Shown here in pieces: positions 57,056 through 64,000 of a DNA stretch of 64,000 nucleotides; within the stretch, counting starts at the first letter, position 1; every line of letters begins with the position of its first letter. The notes beneath the pieces were generated by a model. The model ran no database searches and was not told where the DNA came from. It saw only the letters and a list, made by a program, of their open reading frames with translations. Source of the DNA: Lysinibacter cavernae (lineage in GTDB: Bacteria; Actinomycetota; Actinomycetes; Actinomycetales; Microbacteriaceae); the NCBI RefSeq assembly GCF_011758565.1, contig NZ_JAAMOX010000002.1, positions 124,001 to 188,000 on the forward strand, given 5' to 3'. Both the position numbers and the translations under genes were made by a program.

Positions 57056-57532
57056 TTGAACGCCCCCGGCCGTCCGTCAAATGTTCGCCGCTACGCCATT
57101 GTTGCGGCGTTCATGGTGGCCATTCTTGCCTCTGCCGTTGTCATCACCACGTGGGGTTTTCTTGCCCTCTTCAGCGGAGCTGACCCAATAACAAAAGATG
57201 TTCCGCTGTTTGTCGGGCCCCTCATGGTTGGCTTTGGCATGATCGCGCTGCTCGGCATCCTGCTCTCAATTGGTCGAGAGCTATTGCTCGGCCGCCCCAA
57301 GTTTCCATGGCTTTTAGCGGTTTTTGCGGGCATCGGACCGTTTCTGGTCACCGGAATCGCGGGCTTCTTGAGCGGGCTCCCACCAACTGATACGTTTTCG
57401 AACTCGTTTGTGCTCGCGATCGTCCCCATCGGCTGGTTGGCTGCGCTTCTGTATTGGGCGGTAACCGTTCGGCAAATTTTCACCGATCGCCCGCGTCCCC
57501 GTTGGCGCTGGGAAAACGAGGACGACGAATAG
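57056..57532 (+). CDS. Unknown four-helix membrane protein
   Basis: The 158-residue protein begins at a TTG nine bases after the previous stop, so it is likely translated by coupling. It has four hydrophobic segments (about 13-38, 48-70, 82-105 and 115-138) and a charged tail with RPRPRWRWENEDDE. No family is recognised. A start further in is possible but would cut the first helix. Confidence 0.7.
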   Translation: MNAPGRPSNVRRYAIVAAFMVAILASAVVITTWGFLALFSGADPITKDVPLFVGPLMVGFGMIALLGILLSIGRELLLGRPKFPWLLAVFAGIGPFLVTGIAGFLSGLPPTDTFSNSFVLAIVPIGWLAALLYWAVTVRQIFTDRPRPRWRWENEDDE

Positions 57533-57571
57533 GTGAGCGTCGCCAGCGGGCACATACGGCATAGTTAACGT

Positions 57572-58597
57572 ATGACAACCGTTGCTGCCATCGACTGTGG
57601 AACTAACTCGATTCGCCTCCTGATAGCGAAGTCCGAACTCCAAGCTGACGGGACTTGGTCTCCGCTCGTGGATATTGTTCGCGATATGCGCGTCGTTCGC
57701 CTCGGGTACGGCGTCGATAAGACCGGGGAATTTGCCCCAGAAGCACTCGTCCGAACGCTCGAGGCGACTCGGTACTATGCCGAACTCATCCAACAACACA
57801 GCGCTGAGCGCGTTCGGTTTGTCGCGACTTCGGCGACAAGGGATGCCAGGAATCGCGATGAGTTCATCGCTGGAGTTCACGAAGCGCTTGGAATTGACCC
57901 CGAAGTCATCTCGGGAGACGAAGAAGCTGACCTTTCGTTTCGTGGCGCGGTGAGCGTTGTCGACTCGTTCGCTTCGGCGACGGATTCAGGTAACCTCGGC
58001 GCCCCCTATCTAGTTGCGGACCTCGGCGGTGGCTCAACGGAAGTAGTCCTCGGCACTGCCGCCCCGGAGGCCGCGTTCTCGATGGATATCGGCAGTGTGC
58101 GGCTTACTGAGCGGCACCAGGGAATCACCGACGCTGATGCCCGCCTCGCAGCTGTCACCCACGATATTCACGCAGCTCTGGATGTTGCCGAGCGGCATGT
58201 TGACCTGTCCAAAACTGCAACACTCATCGGCGTCGCCGGCACGGTCACGACGGTGACCGCGCACGCTCTCAGGCTCCCCAAATACGACCCTGCGGCCATC
58301 AACGGGGCTACCATCCCAACATCAACCTTTCTGGATGCCTGCGACGAACTTGCGTCGCTTCACAAGGAAGCGCTTGCCGCGCTTCCGTACATGCATCCCG
58401 GCCGCGTCGACATTATCGGCGTCGGCGCAACTATCTGGGGCGAGCTCATTCGCAGGGTGTCTGACCGGGTGTCCGCGGCGGGCGGACAGCTCCAAACCGT
58501 GACAACCAGCGAGCACGATATTCTCGACGGAATCGCGCTGAGTCTACTCAGCGCGAACAGCGACACGAACTCGCGCCCGGCGCTGGCTACCGACTAG
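57572..58597 (+). CDS. ppx: Exopolyphosphatase / guanosine pentaphosphatase family protein
   Basis: The 341-residue protein is of the ASKHA fold: phosphate-binding AAIDCGTNSIRLLI at the N-terminus, TSATRDARNRDEF, SGDEEADLSFRGA and DLGGGSTEVV. It lacks the C-terminal HD-like domain of E. coli Ppx, as is usual for actinobacterial Ppx proteins. Which activity (polyP or pppGpp) dominates is unknown. Its 3' end overlaps a convergent gene by 54 bases. Confidence 0.9.
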   Translation: MTTVAAIDCGTNSIRLLIAKSELQADGTWSPLVDIVRDMRVVRLGYGVDKTGEFAPEALVRTLEATRYYAELIQQHSAERVRFVATSATRDARNRDEFIAGVHEALGIDPEVISGDEEADLSFRGAVSVVDSFASATDSGNLGAPYLVADLGGGSTEVVLGTAAPEAAFSMDIGSVRLTERHQGITDADARLAAVTHDIHAALDVAERHVDLSKTATLIGVAGTVTTVTAHALRLPKYDPAAINGATIPTSTFLDACDELASLHKEALAALPYMHPGRVDIIGVGATIWGELIRRVSDRVSAAGGQLQTVTTSEHDILDGIALSLLSANSDTNSRPALATD

Positions 58598-59260
58598 AGC
58601 GGCACCTATCGCGATCGAAAGCGAGGCAAGCACCGAGGCCATGGCAGCACCCCATCCACTGATAGGCTCTGCGGCAGTCTCTGCGAGCAGCACAGGAACT
58701 TCGACGATATCAACCGGTGTCGTGATGATAATCTGACGACTGCCAGTTCCATCCGCGGGAGGCTGCGGCTCTTGCGCGCCTCCGGGTTCCGGAACCTCGG
58801 CTGGCGGGACTACCGGCGGGGCAGTAACAGGCGGCTGAGTAGTTGGAGGAATGGTTTCGGGAGGGGTGGTCTCCGGCGGTGTGGTTTCAAGGGGGTCATC
58901 TTCCGCGACAACGAGAGCATCACCGGCTGGCACGACAAGAACACCCGGCGAGGGTGTGATCTCGGATACTTGCTCTGAACCAGGCTGACCCTCACCATCG
59001 TCCTCAAACGATCCCCCTGTTGCATCTCCGTCGTCGTTGGCCGACGGCACATCGAACGGGCTTTCGGCTTTGCCGATGGAGGCCTGGCCAACCTGGTTCG
59101 GCAGCAACGAGGGCTCTCGTGGTGTCTCACCGCTCACGATCTGAATGCTGGCTTCGTTCTGGCCATCCGATGCGGTTGCCGCGGTTGGAGCACCAGCAAC
59201 AAGGCCAGCGAATAGGGCGGCAGCAACACATGTTGAAACGGTTGCTGACATGGTAACCAT
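58544..59260 (-). CDS. Secreted Pro/Thr-rich protein with C-terminal membrane anchor
   Basis: The 238-residue protein starts with a signal peptide (cleavage probably after PTAATA near residue 30). An acidic low-complexity region follows, then a PPETTPPETIPPTTQPP-type wall-spanning stretch (about 125-165). A hydrophobic segment (GWGAAMASVLASLSIAIGAA) and a short basic tail end it. There is no LPxTG sortase motif, so it is membrane- rather than wall-linked. Function unknown. It is convergent with ppx and overlaps it by 54 bases. Confidence 0.75.
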   Translation of the reverse strand: MVTMSATVSTCVAAALFAGLVAGAPTAATASDGQNEASIQIVSGETPREPSLLPNQVGQASIGKAESPFDVPSANDDGDATGGSFEDDGEGQPGSEQVSEITPSPGVLVVPAGDALVVAEDDPLETTPPETTPPETIPPTTQPPVTAPPVVPPAEVPEPGGAQEPQPPADGTGSRQIIITTPVDIVEVPVLLAETAAEPISGWGAAMASVLASLSIAIGAALVGSQRRARVRVAVRAE

Positions 59261-59510
59261 CGTAGCTATTAGGCATACTTGTGGCTACCCCGTAAGCCGA
59301 TCGCTTCCAGAGGCAAACGCTGTTGTGACGGCAGCGGTATCCGTCGGTCTCGAAGACAAGCACCTCACGACGCGTCACCAACAAAGTGGGTTAAATGTCG
59401 GAATGGGCTGTCCCCCCGAACAACCCATTCCGGTTATTAAGTTAGCATCGTTTGCTCGTTGATGCATGCTTTTTTCTTTATTTAACTTCGACAAAATATT
59501 CGGCACACCG

Positions 59511-59557
59511 AAAAAAGCCCCCCGGCCGCCACAAACATGGCTTCCGAGGGGCTTTTT
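59511..59557 (-). terminator. Intrinsic terminator of rpoBC
   Basis: Read on the minus strand, AAAAAGCCCCTCGG pairs with the CCGGGGGGCTTTTTT run across an 18-base loop and ends in six T residues. It is 11 bases past the rpoC stop. Confidence 0.9.
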
Positions 59558-59567
59558 GACCCACTAC

Positions 59568-62500
59568 TTAGTTGTAAGTACCGGGCTTGAACTCGTCTGA
59601 CGTGAAGCTTTCAAAGTCCACGAATGACAGGTCAGTCTCGTCGAAGTTGGCGTCATCAACGAAGATGCGGTTCGGGTAACGCTCCGCCTTCGCCTCTTCG
59701 GTAGCCTCAACCGTGACGTTACGGTAGCGGTCAAGACCGGTTCCCGCAGGGATGAGCTTTCCGATGATGACGTTCTCCTTGAGGCCGATGAGCGGGTCAC
59801 GACGACCCTCCATGGCAGCCTGCGTGAGTACGCGGGTCGTCTCCTGGAACGAGGCGGCCGACAGCCACGACTCGGTCGCAAGCGACGCCTTGGTGATACC
59901 CATAACCTCTGGACGAGCCGTAGCGGCCTTCTTACCCTCAAGCAGAGCCTCGCGGTTCAGCTGAGCGTAACGCGACCGGTCAACGAGCTCACCAGGGAGC
60001 AGCTCGGTCTGGCCGTGGTCAACCACGGTAACCTTGCGCAGCATCTGACGAACGATAACCTCAATGTGCTTATCGTGAATCGGAACACCCTGTGAACGGT
60101 ACACGCCCTGAACGCCCTCTACGAGGTACTTCTGGACCGCACGCTCACCTGGGATGTGCTTGCCGTTCTCGGTCGTACCAACCTGCAGCACGTCCTTCGG
60201 GTCAAGCGTTCCGGCGATGAAGGGCTGTCCGAGCTCAACGTGATCGCCATCCTCAATGATGAGGGTGGCACGCTTGAGGACCGGGTAGGCCTTCTCTTCG
60301 GTTCCGTCGTCGGGCGTCAAGATGACCTTACGGCTCTTGTCGGTGTCCTCAATCACAACGCGACCAGCAGCTTCCGCGATTGGCGACGCACCCTTAGGGG
60401 TACGAGCTTCGAAGAGCTCCTGAACACGAGGCAGACCCTGCGTGATGTCATCAGCCGATGCCGAACCACCCGTGTGGAAGGTACGCATCGTGAGCTGGGT
60501 TCCGGGCTCACCAATTGACTGAGCGGCGATAATACCAACGGCTTCACCGATATCAACGCGCTTACCGGTTGCGAGCGAGCGACCGTAGCAGGCAGCACAC
60601 ACACCAACGGCAGACTCACACGTGAGCACCGAACGAACCTTGATCTGCTCAACACCGGCGGCAACGAGGCCGTCGATGAGAACGTCTCCAACGTCGGCTC
60701 CGGCTTTCGCCACAACCTTGCCGTTTGCATCCTCGGCGTCGGAAGACAGCGTACGTGCGTACACCGAGTTCTCAACGTTCGAGTCGCGCGTCAGCACACC
60801 GTCAACAACGGTAGCAATTGGCAGCTCAAGACCGCGGCGCGTGCCACAGTCTTCTTCGCGGATGATGACATCCTGCGAAACGTCAACGAGACGACGCGTG
60901 AGGTATCCAGAGTCGGCGGTACGGAGGGCCGTGTCAGCAAGACCCTTACGAGCACCGTGCGTCGCGATGAAGTACTCGGCAACCGAGAGACCCTCACGGT
61001 ACGACGAGATGATCGGACGAGGGATAATCTCACCCTTCGGGTTGTTCACCAGACCACGCATACCCGCGATGTTACGGATCTGCAGCCAGTTACCACGGGC
61101 ACCAGACGAAACCATGCGGTTGATGGTGTTGTCCTCAGGGAACGCGGCACGCATGGCCTCGGCGACCTCGTCGGTAGCCTTGGTCCAGATGTCGACCAGT
61201 TCGCGGCGACGCTCGACGTCGGTCGTGAGACCCTTGTCGAACTGCGACTGCACCTTGGCGGCCTGAACTTCGTACTTGGCGACGATTTCCTTCTTGTTTT
61301 TCGGCGTCAGCACGTCAGACAGAGCAACGGTTACACCCGAGCGCGTGGCCCAGTGGAAACCGGCATCCTTAATGCGGTCAAGCGTTGCAGCAACCTCAAC
61401 CTTTGGGTAACGCTCAGCGAGGTCGTTGACCAGCTGTGACAGCGCGCCCTTGTCTGCTACCTCTTCGAAGTAGGGGTAGTCGGCAGGAAGTGCCTCGTTG
61501 AAAAGCGCGCGACCAAGAGTTGTGTCTACGATCACTGGCTTGCCAGGTGCGTAGTTCTTGGGAGCGTTCTCTTCGGTGAAGACAACGTCGCTGAGACGGA
61601 TGCGAACCTGTGCGTTGATGTCGAGCGAGCCCTGGTCCTTCGCGAGGATAGCCTCGGCAACCGACGAGAACGCACGACCCTCACCGGCGACGCCGGTCTT
61701 GAGCGTGGTCAGGTGGTGCAGACCGATGATCATATCCTGCGTTGGCAGGGTAACGGGGCGACCATCCGAAGGCTTGAGGATGTTGTTCGAAGCAAGCATC
61801 AGGATGCGAGCCTCGGCCTGTGCCTCAACCGAGAGCGGAAGGTGAACGGCCATCTGGTCACCGTCGAAGTCAGCGTTGAACGCTGCACAAACGAGCGGGT
61901 GCAGCTGGATAGCCTTACCCTCAACCAGCTGGGGTTCGAACGCCTGGATGCCAAGACGGTGCAGCGTGGGTGCACGGTTCAGGAGAACCGGACGCTCACG
62001 GATGATCTCTTCGAGAACATCCCACACCTGGGGACGGCTGCGCTCAACCATACGCTTTGCGGCCTTGATGTTCTGAGCGTGGCTCAGGTCGATCAGGCGC
62101 TTGATCACGAACGGCTTGAAGAGCTCGAGAGCCATCTGCTTTGGCAGACCACACTGGTGCAGCTTGAGCTGCGGTCCGACAATAATTACCGAACGACCGG
62201 AGTAGTCAACACGCTTACCAAGAAGGTTCTGACGGAATCGACCCTGCTTACCCTTCAGCATGTCGCTGAGGGACTTGAGGGCACGGTTACCGGTACCCGT
62301 AACCGGGCGACCACGACGACCGTTGTCGAATAGTGCGTCAACGGCTTCCTGCAGCATGCGCTTCTCGTTGTTCACGATGATCTCGGGTGCACCGAGGTCG
62401 AGCAGACGACGAAGACGGTTGTTGCGGTTGATCACGCGACGGTACAGGTCGTTGAGGTCAGACGTTGCGAAACGTCCACCGTCAAGCTGAACCATTGGGC

Positions 62501-63473
62501 GAAGCTCAGGAGGAATCACCGGAACAACATCAAGAACCATGGATGCGGGGCTTCCACCGGTCTGGAGGAAGGAGCTCACAACCTTCAGGCGCTTGATGGC
62601 ACGGATCTTCTTCTGGCCCTTGCCCTCTGCGATCTGGGTGCGAAGCGTTTCGGCTTCGTTGGCCAGGTCGAAGGCGAGCAGGCGCTTCTTGATGGCTTCG
62701 GCGCCCATGTAGGCCTCGAAGTAGCTACCAAAGCGGTCGACGAGCTCGTTGAAGACGGCGTCTTCGGGCTTGAGGTCGCCAACCTTAAGGTTGCGGAACT
62801 CTTCCCAGACGCGCTCGAGGCGAGCAATGTCTTCGTCGTAGCTCTTGCGGATCGACGACATCTCTTTGTCAGCAGAGTCGCGGGCACGACGCTTCTGGTC
62901 GGCCTTTGCCCCTTCTGCCTCGAGTGCTGCCAGGTCCTTCTCGGCCTGCTGCTGGCGCTCACCGATAGAGGCGTCGCGCTGGTCGCCAAGCGTCTTGAGT
63001 TCGAGGCGAAGCTCGTTCTCAAGGCCGGGCATGTCTTCGTGACGGCCTTCTTCATCGATGTCGATGATCATGTACGCAGCGAAGTAGATGACCTTCTCGA
63101 GGTCCTTCGGTGCCATGTCGAGCAGGTAACCCAAGCGCGAAGGAACGCCCTTGAAGTACCAGATGTGGGTTACGGGAGCGGCAAGCTCGATGTGTCCCAT
63201 GCGCTCACGACGGACGGAGGACTTGGTGACCTCCACGCCACAGCGCTCACACACGATGCCCTTAAAGCGGACACGCTTGTACTTGCCACAGGAGCATTCC
63301 CAGTCGCGGCTCGGTCCGAAGATCTGCTCTCCGAAGAGGCCATCTTTCTCGGGCTTGAGCGTGCGGTAGTTGATCGTTTCGGGCTTCTTTACTTCACCGT
63401 ATGACCAGCGGCGAATATCCTCCGCCGTAGCCAGACGGATCTGAAGCTCGTCAAAAGTTGTTGCGTCGAGCAA
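59568..63473 (-). CDS. rpoC: DNA-directed RNA polymerase subunit beta'
   Basis: The 1301-residue protein has the N-terminal zinc site ([15 protein letters not shown]), the catalytic NADFDGDQM triad, the bridge-helix and trigger-loop regions, and the second zinc site ([13 protein letters not shown]). Length fits actinobacterial RpoC. It follows rpoB by 42 bases. Confidence 0.99.
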   Translation of the reverse strand: MLDATTFDELQIRLATAEDIRRWSYGEVKKPETINYRTLKPEKDGLFGEQIFGPSRDWECSCGKYKRVRFKGIVCERCGVEVTKSSVRRERMGHIELAAPVTHIWYFKGVPSRLGYLLDMAPKDLEKVIYFAAYMIIDIDEEGRHEDMPGLENELRLELKTLGDQRDASIGERQQQAEKDLAALEAEGAKADQKRRARDSADKEMSSIRKSYDEDIARLERVWEEFRNLKVGDLKPEDAVFNELVDRFGSYFEAYMGAEAIKKRLLAFDLANEAETLRTQIAEGKGQKKIRAIKRLKVVSSFLQTGGSPASMVLDVVPVIPPELRPMVQLDGGRFATSDLNDLYRRVINRNNRLRRLLDLGAPEIIVNNEKRMLQEAVDALFDNGRRGRPVTGTGNRALKSLSDMLKGKQGRFRQNLLGKRVDYSGRSVIIVGPQLKLHQCGLPKQMALELFKPFVIKRLIDLSHAQNIKAAKRMVERSRPQVWDVLEEIIRERPVLLNRAPTLHRLGIQAFEPQLVEGKAIQLHPLVCAAFNADFDGDQMAVHLPLSVEAQAEARILMLASNNILKPSDGRPVTLPTQDMIIGLHHLTTLKTGVAGEGRAFSSVAEAILAKDQGSLDINAQVRIRLSDVVFTEENAPKNYAPGKPVIVDTTLGRALFNEALPADYPYFEEVADKGALSQLVNDLAERYPKVEVAATLDRIKDAGFHWATRSGVTVALSDVLTPKNKKEIVAKYEVQAAKVQSQFDKGLTTDVERRRELVDIWTKATDEVAEAMRAAFPEDNTINRMVSSGARGNWLQIRNIAGMRGLVNNPKGEIIPRPIISSYREGLSVAEYFIATHGARKGLADTALRTADSGYLTRRLVDVSQDVIIREEDCGTRRGLELPIATVVDGVLTRDSNVENSVYARTLSSDAEDANGKVVAKAGADVGDVLIDGLVAAGVEQIKVRSVLTCESAVGVCAACYGRSLATGKRVDIGEAVGIIAAQSIGEPGTQLTMRTFHTGGSASADDITQGLPRVQELFEARTPKGASPIAEAAGRVVIEDTDKSRKVILTPDDGTEEKAYPVLKRATLIIEDGDHVELGQPFIAGTLDPKDVLQVGTTENGKHIPGERAVQKYLVEGVQGVYRSQGVPIHDKHIEVIVRQMLRKVTVVDHGQTELLPGELVDRSRYAQLNREALLEGKKAATARPEVMGITKASLATESWLSAASFQETTRVLTQAAMEGRRDPLIGLKENVIIGKLIPAGTGLDRYRNVTVEATEEAKAERYPNRIFVDDANFDETDLSFVDFESFTSDEFKPGTYN

Positions 63474-63515
63474 TTTTTCTCCTTGAAAAGAAATCTTCTA
63501 GTGTCTGGTTGCGGC

Positions 63516-64000
<485 letters not shown>

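Overview
The window looks like a chromosomal segment of a moderately GC-rich actinobacterium. The evidence is the MltR/PRD-controlled mannitol PTS, the lysE/lysG pair, the rplM-rpsI-glmM-(coaA)-glmS-acpS-alr-tsaE order, low-complexity Lys/Ala tails on several ribosomal proteins, and frequent GTG/TTG starts. A member of the Micrococcales, probably Microbacteriaceae, is my best inference; genus cannot be fixed from the sequence alone. Nearly all housekeeping genes lie on the minus strand.

Layout. (1) 1-2.1 kb holds the end of an amino-acid permease, a TetR regulator and a divergent short-chain dehydrogenase. (2) 2.1-4.3 kb holds the tRNA t6A genes tsaB and a fused rimI-tsaD. (3) 4.3-11.5 kb is an accessory block lying between tsaB and its usual neighbour tsaE. 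It has a four-gene envelope ABC system (Cys-rich lipoprotein, peptidoglycan-binding adaptor, ATPase, MacB-type permease), a divergent two-component system, and lysE/lysG. (4) 11.5-18.8 kb holds tsaE, alr, acpS, glmS, divergent coaA, a large nested palindrome, glmM, rpsI and rplM. (5) 19.0-23.5 kb holds an IclR regulator, a chimeric broken gene (front of a flavoprotein joined in frame to the tail of an MFS transporter), truA and an OafA-like acyltransferase. (6) 23.7-47.9 kb is the S10-spc-alpha ribosomal supercluster from rplQ to rpsJ, interrupted between infA and map by a complete mannitol PTS locus (mtlD, mtlF, mtlA, ptsI, ptsH, an EIIB-like gene, divergent mtlR) and a DsbA-like lipoprotein. 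(7) 48.3-54 kb holds a pyridoxal kinase, a small charged protein and the str operon (rpsL, rpsG, fusA, tuf). (8) 54.3-59.3 kb holds an unknown CxxC protein, ppk2, two unknown membrane proteins, a Ppx/GppA phosphatase and a Pro/Thr-rich anchored secreted protein. (9) 59.5-64 kb holds rpoC and the end of rpoB.

The window combines the core translation and transcription machinery with cell-wall precursor supply (glmS, glmM, alr), CoA and ACP activation (coaA, acpS), t6A modification, a self-contained mannitol uptake and phosphorelay system, and polyphosphate turnover. The most unusual points are the gene fusion/deletion scar at 20.35 kb, long perfect palindromes at several gene junctions, the RimI-TsaD fusion, and accessory genes placed inside normally conserved clusters. 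I saw no CRISPR array, IS element, tRNA or rRNA gene. I did not find a clearly undescribed multigene system; the nearest candidate is the Cys-repeat lipoprotein/ABC/two-component block at 4.3-9.9 kb.
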